Positions 41,895 through 50,353 of a stretch of 64,000 nt of DNA are shown here, in pieces. The stretch's first letter is position 1. Every line of letters starts with the position of its first letter. The position numbers were made by a program, and so were the translations under genes. Location of the stretch: NCBI GenBank assembly GCA_943369755.1, contig CALROG020000018.1, positions 8,237 through 72,236 of the forward strand. The letters are read 5' to 3'. Under the pieces are notes generated by a model. The model worked only from the letters and a program-made list of their open reading frames with translations. It did not search any database and was not told where the DNA came from. The stretch comes from CALROG01 sp943369755 (GTDB lineage Bacteria; Pseudomonadota; Gammaproteobacteria; Burkholderiales; Burkholderiaceae_C).

Positions 41895-43028
41895 CTACAT
41901 CGCTGTCTTGAACAAGCGCTCAAAGTCGGCTGCGCTGCACGGCCTGGGGTTGGTCTGGTGGCAGATGTCGGCGGTGGCGATTTCAACCAGGCGCGGAATC
42001 TGCCCCGGCTGCACCCCATGCGCCGCCAGCGACCCGCTAATTCCCACGCGGGCTTTGAGCGCTCGCAGCCAGGGCACAAACTCTGAACCACCGCCGCTGA
42101 TGCCGCACACATGCGCCAGCTCGTCGAACTTGGCGGGCACAGCCTCAAAGTTCCAGGCCATCACGGTGTCGATCATCAGCGCATTGGCCAGGCCATGGTG
42201 CAGGTCGCACACCGCACCCAGCGCATGGGCGCAGGAATGCACCGCGCCCAGGTCTTTCTGGAAGGCAATCGCCCCCATCATCGACGCCATCATCATGTCG
42301 CTGCGGGCCTTCAGGTTGGACGGCTCCCTCACCGCCGTGAGCAGCGCGGCAGCGGCAATGCGCGTGCCCTCAAGTGCGATGCCGTCGCACAGCGGGTGGT
42401 AGGCCGGCGACAGGTAGCTTTCTATGTTGTGCGTCAATGCGTCCATACCGGTGGCGGCCGTCACATGGGGCGGCAGACCAAGCGTGAGCTCTGGGTCGGC
42501 GAACACGCACTGGGCAAGAATTTTCGGGCTGAAGACCACCCGCTTGAGATGGCTGTCGTTCTCGCTCACCACCGAAGAGCGGCCGACCTCGGAGCCCGTG
42601 CCCGATGTGGTGGGCAGTGCCACAAAGTACGGCAGCGGGTTGCTGATCGCGCGCACATTCGGGTGGTCCCACACATACTCAAGAATGTCCCCCGCATGCG
42701 TGGCGGCCACGCCCACCACCTTGGCCACATCCAGCGCTGCGCCGCCGCCAAAGCCGATGATGCAGTCGGCACTGTGCGCCCGGTAGGCCGCCGCACCGTC
42801 CATCACCTGGGCGCAGGTGGGGTTGCCAAACACGCCGCTGAACATGGCCAGGTCCAGCCCGGTCAGGTGGGTTTTGAATTCAGCCAGCACCGGCAAGGCC
42901 GCCAGGGCTTTGTCGGTAACGATCAGCGGCCGCTTCAAGCCGTGGTCTTTCAGGTGCTGCGCCACCAGCTTGCGCGCACCGGCGCCGAACTTGATGGCGG
43001 TAGGAAAGGAGAAGCCTGTGATGTTCAT
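41895..43028 (-). CDS. iron-containing alcohol dehydrogenase
   Basis: 377 residues. NAD-binding GGGAALDVAKVV, metal ligands Asp and His in TGMDALTHNIESY, His in AVHSCAHALG and His in CDLHHGLANALM. The family oxidises primary alcohols. Its place in the operon, where PuuB oxidase would be in the putrescine route, suggests that the substrate is an alcohol rather than an amine: a gamma-glutamylated amino alcohol. Confidence 0.88.
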   Translation of the reverse strand: MNITGFSFPTAIKFGAGARKLVAQHLKDHGLKRPLIVTDKALAALPVLAEFKTHLTGLDLAMFSGVFGNPTCAQVMDGAAAYRAHSADCIIGFGGGAALDVAKVVGVAATHAGDILEYVWDHPNVRAISNPLPYFVALPTTSGTGSEVGRSSVVSENDSHLKRVVFSPKILAQCVFADPELTLGLPPHVTAATGMDALTHNIESYLSPAYHPLCDGIALEGTRIAAAALLTAVREPSNLKARSDMMMASMMGAIAFQKDLGAVHSCAHALGAVCDLHHGLANALMIDTVMAWNFEAVPAKFDELAHVCGISGGGSEFVPWLRALKARVGISGSLAAHGVQPGQIPRLVEIATADICHQTNPRPCSAADFERLFKTAM

Positions 43029-43035
43029 GGAATGC

Positions 43036-44406
43036 TCAAATAATTTCGAAGTAACGCTTCATTTCCCAATCAGTCACCGCGTCCAGCCACTGACGCCATT
43101 CCCATTCACGGGTGGCGGCAAAATGCTCCACAAAGGTGTCGCCCAGCCAGTCGCGGGCGATTTTTGAATCGCGGAAGTTGCGGGTGGTTTCAATCAGGGT
43201 GCGCGGCGCACGGGGAATGTTCTCGGCCCCGCCGTTGGTACCGGTAATCGGTGGGGCGGTGAGCTTCAGGCCCTTTTCCACACCGTCCAGCCCAGCGGCA
43301 ATGACGGCGGCCATGGCCAGGTAGGGGTTGACGTCGGCACCGGGGCAGCGGGTTTCAAGCCGTGTGGCCTTGGGGCTGCCCGCAATGACGCGAAAGCTGG
43401 CCGTGCGGTTGTCCATGCCCCAGGTGGGTTTGACCGGTGCCCAGAAACCGTCCACCAGCCGCTTGTAGCTGTTGATGGTGGGCCAGATCATGGGGGCAAA
43501 TTCCATCATGCACGCTACCTGGCCGGCCAGGTAGCTCTCGAACAACTTGCTCATCTTGCGCGGGGACTTCGCATCAAAGAACAGATTGTTCTTGCCGTCG
43601 CTCAAGCTCTGGTGGATGTGCCCAGAACACCCCGGCAGCGGCTGGTGCGGCTTGGCCATGAAGCTGGGCATGATGCCAAAGCGCGCGCCAATTTCCTTGG
43701 TGCCCGCCTTGAACAGAATGGCGCGGTCGGCCTGCTCCAGCGCCTCGCTGAAACCGATGGCGGCCTCATAGACACCCGGGCCAGTTTCGGTGTGAAGGCC
43801 CTCGATGGGCACGCCGAAGGCCAGCATGTCGTCCATGATGGCGTTAAAGAACTCCCGGTTCTGGTTGGCGCGCAACAGCGAATAGCCAAACATGCCGGGC
43901 GTCAGCACCTCGGGTGCCACGCCTTTTTTGGCGGCCCAGCTCTGCGGCGTCTCGGAAAAGTTGTACCACTCGAACTCCATGCCGGTCATGACCTGGAAGC
44001 CCAGCTTTTCTGCGCGCTTGAGCACGCGCTTGAGCGTCTGGCGTGGGCAGGCGGCGTGCGCTGAGCCGTCGGCATTGACAAACTCTCCGAGGAAAAAAGG
44101 TACCTTGTTGTCCCACGGCACATGGCGCGCAGTGTCCAGGTCCAGCCGCGCCAGCGCGTCCGGAAAACCGTGCTGCCAGCCGGTGACGGTGGTGTTGTCG
44201 TAGCAGGTGTCCATCATGTCCCAGCCCAACACCACGTCGCAAAAGCCAAAACCGCCTTTGGGGTAGGGCTCGGCCGCGCCAAGGAACTTGTCCCGGTGCA
44301 GGTACTTGCCGCGCAAGATGCCGTCAATGTCACTCACCGCGACCTTGACCTTTGCCGCGCCAGACTTCTGCACAGCGGCAACAGCGGGGTGAAGTTTTGT
44401 GGCCAT
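43036..44406 (-). CDS. glutamine-synthetase-like gamma-glutamyl ligase
   Basis: 456 residues. GS motifs are present: GMEFEWYNF (metal-binding Glu), ETGPGVYEAAI, GCSGHIHQSLSDGKNNLFFD and RVIAGSPKATRLETRCPGADVN. The Asp50-like ammonia-site segment of true GS is changed to SDIDGILRGKYL. The protein belongs with PuuA and GlnA4-type enzymes, which ligate glutamate to putrescine or ethanolamine. Ethanolamine (GlnA4 type) is attractive here because the next genes are an alcohol dehydrogenase and an aldehyde dehydrogenase. Starts 84 bp after phnW. Confidence 0.88.
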   Translation of the reverse strand: MATKLHPAVAAVQKSGAAKVKVAVSDIDGILRGKYLHRDKFLGAAEPYPKGGFGFCDVVLGWDMMDTCYDNTTVTGWQHGFPDALARLDLDTARHVPWDNKVPFFLGEFVNADGSAHAACPRQTLKRVLKRAEKLGFQVMTGMEFEWYNFSETPQSWAAKKGVAPEVLTPGMFGYSLLRANQNREFFNAIMDDMLAFGVPIEGLHTETGPGVYEAAIGFSEALEQADRAILFKAGTKEIGARFGIMPSFMAKPHQPLPGCSGHIHQSLSDGKNNLFFDAKSPRKMSKLFESYLAGQVACMMEFAPMIWPTINSYKRLVDGFWAPVKPTWGMDNRTASFRVIAGSPKATRLETRCPGADVNPYLAMAAVIAAGLDGVEKGLKLTAPPITGTNGGAENIPRAPRTLIETTRNFRDSKIARDWLGDTFVEHFAATREWEWRQWLDAVTDWEMKRYFEII

Positions 44407-44449
44407 GGGTGGTGTCTCCTGGTGACTCAGCGATTCAATTCGTGGGCAC

Positions 44450-44470
44450 TGCGGCGCCGGCTTTGCCGCA
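44450..44470. terminator. hairpin between phnW and the ligase gene
   Basis: TGCGGC at 44450-44455 and GCCGCA at 44465-44470 pair perfectly around a 9-nt loop. There is no T-run, so this could be a weak attenuator or RNA processing site that separates the phosphonate genes from the gamma-glutamylation genes. Confidence 0.3.
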
Positions 44471-44490
44471 GGCGCTTCGGGGGTGGATTC

Positions 44491-45621
44491 TCATATCGCC
44501 GGCTCGCCAGAGGCAATGCCCAGGTCCTGGAGAGCCAGTTCAATCGCATGCACAGCCTGCTCGATCTCACGCGGGCCAATGGCACCGATGCAGCCCACAC
44601 GAAAGGTGTCCACCTGGGTCAGCTTGCCGGGATACAGAATGAAGCCGTGGGCTTTGGCTGCGTTGTAGAACGCCTTGAACTCGTAGCGCGCATCACCCGG
44701 CGCGTGAAATGTGACGATGATGGGTGCCTGAATCGCCGGGTCGAGAAACGGCATGAAACCCAACCGTGTCATGCCGTCAATCAAGGTCCGGTAGTTGGCG
44801 GTGTACCGCGCCAGGCGGGCGGGCTGGCCGCCTTCTTCCTCAAACTGCGCAATCGCTTCGGCCAGTGCCACCACCACATGCGTGGGCGGCGTGAAGCGCC
44901 ACTGGCCGGTTTTCTCCATGTAGGTGTATTGGTCGTGCAGGTCCATTGCCAGGCTTTGGCTGCGCCCGGCGCAGCTGTCCAGGATGGCTTTGCGGATGAA
45001 CACGAAGCCCATGCCGGGCACGCCTTCCAGGCACTTGCCACTGGCCGCGACCAGGGCGTCAAATTTAACGCTACGCGCATCGATCGGCAAAGCCGCGAAT
45101 GAACTCATGGCATCAACAATCAGGCCCTTGCCGTGGGCCGCGCAGACATCGGCCACGGCTTGCAGCGGGTTCAGCACGCCGGCCCCGGTTTCACAGTGAA
45201 TCAGCACCACGTGGGTAATGCTGGCGTCAGCCTTGAGCTTGTCGTCCAGCACGGCAGCGGATACCGCCTCGTGATCGCCAAAGTCCACCACCGTGCAGCG
45301 CCGCCCCATCAGGTTGGTGAGCTTTGCCGCGCGCTTGCAATAGGCTCCGTTGTCCAGCACCAGCACATGCCCGTCTTGCGCAACGATGGTGGCAACCGCT
45401 GCCTCCACGCTGAACGTGCCGCTGCCCTGCAAAGGTACCACCACATGGCTGTCTTCACCGTGCACAACGCGCAGCAGACTGGCGCGCACGCGGGCCGTCA
45501 CGGCATTGAATTCGGCGTCCCACGAACCCCAGTCGCGCAGCATGGCAAGCTTGGTGCGCAGCGTGGTGGTCAGCGGGCCGGGTGTGAGCAGGATTTTGTC
45601 TCTGTCCATCATGTCTCTCAT
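44491..45621 (-). CDS. phnW: 2-aminoethylphosphonate-pyruvate aminotransferase
   Basis: 376 residues. Opening KILLTPGPLTTTLRTKLAM, LVVQG-like VPLQGSGTFSVEAA, PLP-binding Lys196 in AASGKCLEGVPGMGF and Asp170 in GLIVDAMSSF. The enzyme converts AEP and pyruvate to phosphonoacetaldehyde and alanine. It lies 2 bp downstream of the fused permease gene in the AEP import operon, so import and first reaction are coupled. The next step, PhnY, is encoded in the divergent unit. Confidence 0.95.
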   Translation of the reverse strand: MRDMMDRDKILLTPGPLTTTLRTKLAMLRDWGSWDAEFNAVTARVRASLLRVVHGEDSHVVVPLQGSGTFSVEAAVATIVAQDGHVLVLDNGAYCKRAAKLTNLMGRRCTVVDFGDHEAVSAAVLDDKLKADASITHVVLIHCETGAGVLNPLQAVADVCAAHGKGLIVDAMSSFAALPIDARSVKFDALVAASGKCLEGVPGMGFVFIRKAILDSCAGRSQSLAMDLHDQYTYMEKTGQWRFTPPTHVVVALAEAIAQFEEEGGQPARLARYTANYRTLIDGMTRLGFMPFLDPAIQAPIIVTFHAPGDARYEFKAFYNAAKAHGFILYPGKLTQVDTFRVGCIGAIGPREIEQAVHAIELALQDLGIASGEPAI

Positions 45622-45623
45622 GG

Positions 45624-47345
45624 TTAGCGTTCAGTACCACGCCAGGCCTGCGTGCGCCGGTTCACCCACCAGGCCAGCAGCGTGAACAGGCCCATGGCAA
45701 CGCTGGAAGCCAGCAGTATCAACACCGCCATGGCGGCCGCAGCCCCCATCTCGCCGGCTTCATCGAGGTTCAGGATCGCGATGGACGCCACCTTGGTTTC
45801 GGGCGAGTACAGGAACACCACCGCCGAGATGGTGGTCATGGCGTTGATAAAGAAGTAGCGCGCAATATCCACCAGCGCCGGGGTACAAATCGGCAAAGTA
45901 ACGCGCCAGAAGGTTTTGAAGAACGGCACCTTGAGCGAGGCGCTCACCGCCTCGAACTCGCCGTCCAGCGACTTCAGCGCAGTGACCGCCGTGAGATGGC
46001 CAGTGGTATAGAAATGCACGATGGTGCACAGCGTGAGCAGCGTGACGGTGTGGTACAGGCCGTTGAGCGGGTTCTTGGGCTCGTTGAAGAAAAAGATGTA
46101 GCCCAGGCCGAGCACCAGGCCGGGCACCGCCATGGGCAACATGGCCAGCAGACGCAGCAGGCCGCGCAGGCCATCCATGCCCTTGGTTTTTTCCAGCAGG
46201 TAGGCACCACAAAAGACCAGCGCGGTGCCGAACACAGCGGTGCCCGCGGCCACCTTGAGGCTGTTGACAAAGCCCACGCCCACCTCGGCGTCAACCAGGC
46301 CCATGGCGTAGTGGCGCAAGCTCGGCGAGAGGTTGTAGGGCCAGAAGCTGGCCAACGAGGCAAACACCGCCATGCCCAGCATGGCCAGCACCAAGAAGGC
46401 GATAACGCTGCAATAGGCCGTCATGACGATGTCGTACCTGCGTGAAGGCCGGGGCGCATAAGGCACGGCGCGCGCAGTGAGCATGGCGGTCTGGCGGCGG
46501 CTGACGTAACTGTCCACCCCAAAGGTCAGCAGCGCCGGGGCCAACAACAAGATGGCCACCACCGCACCCTTGGCAAAGTCCTGCTGGCCAATGACCAGCT
46601 TGAAGACGTCGGTGGCCAGCACATTGAAATTTCCGCCAATCACCTTGGGAATGCCGAAGTCTGTGATCACCAGTGTGAAGGCGACAAGCGCCGCCGATAT
46701 CAGCCCGTACTTGGCACCGGGCAGCGTGATGGTAAAAAACTTGCGCGTGGCGCTGGTGCCCATGGCGTCGGCTGCTTCATACAGCCGCGCATCAGCCAGG
46801 CTCAGTGCCGTTACCAGAATCATCAGCGCATGGGGGAAGACTGCGAAGCACTCGGCCACCACAATGCCCGGCGCGCCATAAATTTCCGCTATGCCAATGC
46901 TGGTGAGCCACGCCTTGAGCACGCCCTGATTGCCGAACCAGTAGATCAGCGAGATGGCCGACAGCAGCGAAGGGGCCAGCAACGGTATCAGGGTGATGCC
47001 GCGAAACAGCGGCTTGAATGGCATGCATGAACGCGTCAGCGCATAGGCAAAACCAAATGCCAACGGAATGGTGATGAGCGTCACGAGCCCCGAAACCCAG
47101 ATGCTGTTCCAAAGACTTTCAAGCAACGCCGGGGTTTGGGCATAGGCAATAAAGTTGGCCAGGCCAACAAACTCACCCTGCTTGCCTTCCAGTGCCTGCA
47201 ACAGAATCGCCAGCAACGGAAGCGCCAGGAACGCGACCAGCGCCAGCGCCACCAGGGCCAGTGCCGCATGGGCGCAACGGTCGGTCCAATGGGTTTGCTG
47301 CTTTACCAGCGCACCCGGAGCAACAGGCAGCACGGCGGCCATCAA
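45624..47345 (-). CDS. phnV: AEP ABC transporter permease (fused, two permease halves)
   Basis: 573 residues, twice the usual permease length, with about twelve membrane helices and two EAA loops (EAADAMGTSATRKFFTITLP in the first half; EAVSASLKVPFFKTFWRVTL in the second). It is the two-in-one permease of the PhnSTUV-type AEP importer. It overlaps the ATPase gene and sits 2 bp from phnW. The gene symbol is chosen from context; PhnU/PhnV are separate in other bacteria. Confidence 0.9.
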   Translation of the reverse strand: MMAAVLPVAPGALVKQQTHWTDRCAHAALALVALALVAFLALPLLAILLQALEGKQGEFVGLANFIAYAQTPALLESLWNSIWVSGLVTLITIPLAFGFAYALTRSCMPFKPLFRGITLIPLLAPSLLSAISLIYWFGNQGVLKAWLTSIGIAEIYGAPGIVVAECFAVFPHALMILVTALSLADARLYEAADAMGTSATRKFFTITLPGAKYGLISAALVAFTLVITDFGIPKVIGGNFNVLATDVFKLVIGQQDFAKGAVVAILLLAPALLTFGVDSYVSRRQTAMLTARAVPYAPRPSRRYDIVMTAYCSVIAFLVLAMLGMAVFASLASFWPYNLSPSLRHYAMGLVDAEVGVGFVNSLKVAAGTAVFGTALVFCGAYLLEKTKGMDGLRGLLRLLAMLPMAVPGLVLGLGYIFFFNEPKNPLNGLYHTVTLLTLCTIVHFYTTGHLTAVTALKSLDGEFEAVSASLKVPFFKTFWRVTLPICTPALVDIARYFFINAMTTISAVVFLYSPETKVASIAILNLDEAGEMGAAAAMAVLILLASSVAMGLFTLLAWWVNRRTQAWRGTER

Positions 47346-48394
47346 AACACCTTGATGCGCTCGGGCAGCAGTTTGAGCTTGAGCGTGGAGCCGACTTGCA
47401 GCGACTGCTCGGACAAGAAATTCAGCGACAAGTAGACCGTGAGCTTGTGCGGCTGCAACGCCGCCGATGCCACGTGCACATGGCAGAAGGAGCCCAGGAA
47501 CTCGATCTTCTCAATGGTGGCGTCAAACACGTGGGCGTCGCCAGGCGCGATAGGCCGCGCCAGCACGTCTTCAGGGCGCAAATAAACCCGGGCGTCGCGG
47601 TCGGCGCCGCCGCACGGAAGGCACAGTGCGCCGATGCGCAACTCGCCGCCGGTGACGCGAGCGGGCAGCACATTGACCTTGCCCACAAAATCAGCCACAA
47701 AGGGCGAGGCTGGTTCGCGGTAGATCTCAAAAGGCGAGCCCACCTGCTCGATCACGCCGTGATTCATGACCACGATGCGGTCCGCCACACTCAATGCCTC
47801 TTCCTGGTCGTGGGTCACCATGATGGTGGTGACACCCAACTGGCGTTGTAGCGCGCGGATTTCCGAGCGCAAACGCACCCGCTCCAGCGCGTCCAGCGCC
47901 GACAGTGGCTCGTCAAGCAGCAGAAGGCCCGGCCGGGTGGCGAGCGCGCGGGCCAAGGCAATGCGCTGCTGCTGTCCGCCTGAGAGCTGGCTTGGATATT
48001 TGCCTTCACTGCCGGGCAGGCCCACCAGCTTGACCAGTTCGCTGACACGCTGCGTGACGTCGGCGCGCGGCGTCTTGCGGTTGACGAGCCCATAGGCCAC
48101 GTTGTCGGCCACGCTCAGGTTGGGAAACAGCGCGTAGCTCTGAAACACGATGCCGTAGTCGCGCTGGGCCGGCGGCAGCCGGGAAATGTCGCGCCCGCCC
48201 TGCCAGACCTCCCCCGCCGTCTGCACCTCCAGCCCCGCGATGATGCGCAGCAAGGTGGTCTTGCCGCAACCCGAGGGCCCGAGGAAGCAGACGAACTCAC
48301 CCTTGCGGATGTTCAGGTCGATGTCGTGCAGTGCGGTGAAGCTGCCGAACGCCTTGCGGATTCTGCGCAGCTCAAGAAACAAATCGGGCGTCAC
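47342..48394 (-). CDS. phnT: AEP ABC transporter ATP-binding protein
   Basis: 350 residues. Walker A GPSGCGKTTLLRIIAG, Q-loop IVFQSYALFPN, signature LSGGQQQRIALARAL, Walker B LLLLDEPLSALD, H-loop THDQEEA and a C-terminal TOBE domain. Of the CUT1/spermidine type, as in other AEP importers. ATGA overlaps on both sides couple it to phnS and the permease. Confidence 0.93.
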   Translation of the reverse strand: MTPDLFLELRRIRKAFGSFTALHDIDLNIRKGEFVCFLGPSGCGKTTLLRIIAGLEVQTAGEVWQGGRDISRLPPAQRDYGIVFQSYALFPNLSVADNVAYGLVNRKTPRADVTQRVSELVKLVGLPGSEGKYPSQLSGGQQQRIALARALATRPGLLLLDEPLSALDALERVRLRSEIRALQRQLGVTTIMVTHDQEEALSVADRIVVMNHGVIEQVGSPFEIYREPASPFVADFVGKVNVLPARVTGGELRIGALCLPCGGADRDARVYLRPEDVLARPIAPGDAHVFDATIEKIEFLGSFCHVHVASAALQPHKLTVYLSLNFLSEQSLQVGSTLKLKLLPERIKVF

Positions 48395-49428
48395 CGTTTC
48401 TCAGACTTGCCGTTGTAGCGCTTGGTCCACTCTGCCAACACCCGCTCCCGGTTGGCGGCGGTGGTTGCAAAGTCCATCTTCACCAAGCGCGCCTCGTAGT
48501 CCTTGGGCACGTTGGCCAGAGGTGCGGCCACGCCCGGCTGCGCGGTAATGGCGAAGTTCTTGCCGTAAAGGATCATGGCGTCCTTGCTGGTGGCCCAATC
48601 GGCGAGCTTTTTGGCCGCATCCAGCTTCTTGGTGCCCTTGTGGATGGCGAAGGCTTCGAGGTCCCAGCCCAGGCCCTCTTTCGGGAACACCAGGTCGATC
48701 GGTGCACCCCTGGCCTTGTTGGCATTGGCACGGTACTCGAAAGAAATACCCACTACAAACTCGCCGGCAGCGGCCATGTTGCAGGGCTTGGAACCGGAAT
48801 GGGTGTACTGCGCAATGTTCTCGTGCAGCGCGTCCATGTACTTCCAGCCACCGCCCTTGCCGTTGTCGTCGCCCCACAGCGTGAGCCAGGCCGTAACGTC
48901 AAAGAAGCCGGTGCCACTGGACGCCGGGTTGGGCATCACAACCTGGCCCTTGTAGATTGGCTTGGTCAGGTCTTTCCAGGTCTCGGGCTTGGGGATACCG
49001 CGTTTCTGGGCTTCAACCGTATTGAAGCAAACTGTGGCCCCCCAAACGTCCATGCCGACCCAGGCCGGTGGGTTCTTGGGGTCACGGTACTTGGTCATGA
49101 TGGCGTCAAGATTCAGCGGCGCATAAGGAATGAGCATGCCGTTCTTGTCCAGCAGGGCCAGGCTGGATGCGGCTACGCCCATCACGGCGTCAGCCTGCGG
49201 GTTGTTCTTCTCGGCCAACAGTTTGGCGGTAATAACGCCGGTTGAGTCGCGCACCCATTTGATTTCGATGTCAGGGTTGCTGCGGTTGAAGCCCTCCTGG
49301 TAGGCCTTGAGCTGGTCGGTTTCCAGCGCGGTATAGACCAGCAGCTGGGTTTTCTGGGCCGACGCGGCTGCCGCGAAGGCGCATAGGCCGGTCAGGGCCA
49401 GGGACTTGAAGAACTTGGACAAACGCAT
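48391..49428 (-). CDS. phnS: AEP-binding periplasmic protein
   Basis: 345 residues. Signal peptide MRLSKFFKSLALTGLCAFAA..AQ, followed by the family 1 (iron/AEP) SBP fold: LLVYTALETDQLKAYQEGF, STGVITAKLLAEKNNPQADA, WVGMDVWGATVCFNT and MPNPASSGTGFFDVTAWL. The last segments are hallmarks of the AEP-binding protein. First gene of the minus-strand phosphonate unit, divergent from phnR across a 184-bp region. Confidence 0.92.
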   Translation of the reverse strand: MRLSKFFKSLALTGLCAFAAAASAQKTQLLVYTALETDQLKAYQEGFNRSNPDIEIKWVRDSTGVITAKLLAEKNNPQADAVMGVAASSLALLDKNGMLIPYAPLNLDAIMTKYRDPKNPPAWVGMDVWGATVCFNTVEAQKRGIPKPETWKDLTKPIYKGQVVMPNPASSGTGFFDVTAWLTLWGDDNGKGGGWKYMDALHENIAQYTHSGSKPCNMAAAGEFVVGISFEYRANANKARGAPIDLVFPKEGLGWDLEAFAIHKGTKKLDAAKKLADWATSKDAMILYGKNFAITAQPGVAAPLANVPKDYEARLVKMDFATTAANRERVLAEWTKRYNGKSEKR

Positions 49429-49571
49429 GGGAACTCCTCTGGGGCAAAAGATTTCAATGGTGTGACCCGACCGTGACGGCGTGATGACGCTTCAACTCCC
49501 CCGGGGTCGCCGGGCACCGCACTTGAATTTGATTTAACTTCGGCCGCCTTTTCTTGTCAATTGTTTTTTGC

Positions 49572-49605
49572 AGATTGTTGACAATCTGGCTGATGCTGCT
49601 CTAAT
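49572..49605 (+). promoter_or_regulatory. operator and candidate promoter of phnR
   Basis: AGATTGT-TG-ACAATCT at 49572-49587 is a perfect 7-bp inverted repeat with a 2-bp centre, between phnS and phnR. A half-related TTGTCAATTG lies at 49555. A TTGACA -35 (49578-49583) sits inside the inverted repeat, and TCTAAT (49600-49605) is a good -10 at a 16-bp spacing. A GntR dimer bound there would block its own promoter and could also control phnS. Confidence 0.6.
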
Positions 49606-49612
49606 GCAGGGC

Positions 49613-50353
49613 ATGAATGCCGTGATGCACCCGACCATTGCGCTGCTGCAAAGCAGCTCGCTCACCACTGTGGTGCAACAAGAGATCGAACGCGCCATTC
49701 TGGTCGGCGAGTACGCGCCGGGCAGCAAGCTGATTGAGGCCGCGCTGGCCGAGAAGCTGGGCGTCTCGCGCGGGCCGGTGCGGGAGGCCTTTCGCATGCT
49801 GGAAGAGGCAGGCCTGGTGCGCAATGAAAAAAACCGCGGCGTGTTTGTGCGCGACATCCCGATTGACGAAGCGGTGGAAATCTTCGACCTGCGTGCTGTC
49901 ATGGACGAACTGGTCGGGCGCCAGCTTGCGGCGAACATCACGCCGGTGCAGCTCAAGGAAATCAAGAGCCTGGTAGACCAGATGGAAAAGGCCGTGAAGG
50001 CACAAGACACCCGCAACTACCATTTGCTGAACCTGCGGTTCCATGACCGGCTGGTAGAAATGGCGGGCAATCGCAAGCTCACCGCCATTTACCGCAAACT
50101 CATCAAAGAGCTGTCGCTGTTTCGCCGGTTGAATCTGGCAGACGGCTGGCTCATGCCGATCTCGGCCAACGAGCACCGCCAGATCGTCAAGGCAATCGCC
50201 TCGGGTGACGCCGACGCCGCTGGCAGCGCCATGTTCGCCCACGCCATGGAAAGCAAGGCGCGCACGATCGACAACGATCTGCGCCGCCAGTCGCGCCAAC
50301 AACAGACCACCCAGGTCAAGACAGGAAAGGCCACGCCCCGTGCTGAGCGTTAA
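49613..50353 (+). CDS. phnR: phosphonate-utilisation GntR regulator
   Basis: 246 residues from ATG 49613. Winged-helix segment LAEKLGVSRGPVREAFRMLE and an FCD domain (EIFDLRAVMDELVGRQLAA, LNLRFHDRLVEMAGNRK, ANEHRQIVKAI) with the usual His/Asp ligands. This is the GntR type tied to phosphonate operons in Burkholderiales. The longer frame would place the operator inside the gene. The predicted TSS is about at the start codon, so the mRNA may be leaderless. The next gene starts inside its 3' end (14 bp overlap). Confidence 0.88.
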   Translation: MNAVMHPTIALLQSSSLTTVVQQEIERAILVGEYAPGSKLIEAALAEKLGVSRGPVREAFRMLEEAGLVRNEKNRGVFVRDIPIDEAVEIFDLRAVMDELVGRQLAANITPVQLKEIKSLVDQMEKAVKAQDTRNYHLLNLRFHDRLVEMAGNRKLTAIYRKLIKELSLFRRLNLADGWLMPISANEHRQIVKAIASGDADAAGSAMFAHAMESKARTIDNDLRRQSRQQQTTQVKTGKATPRAER

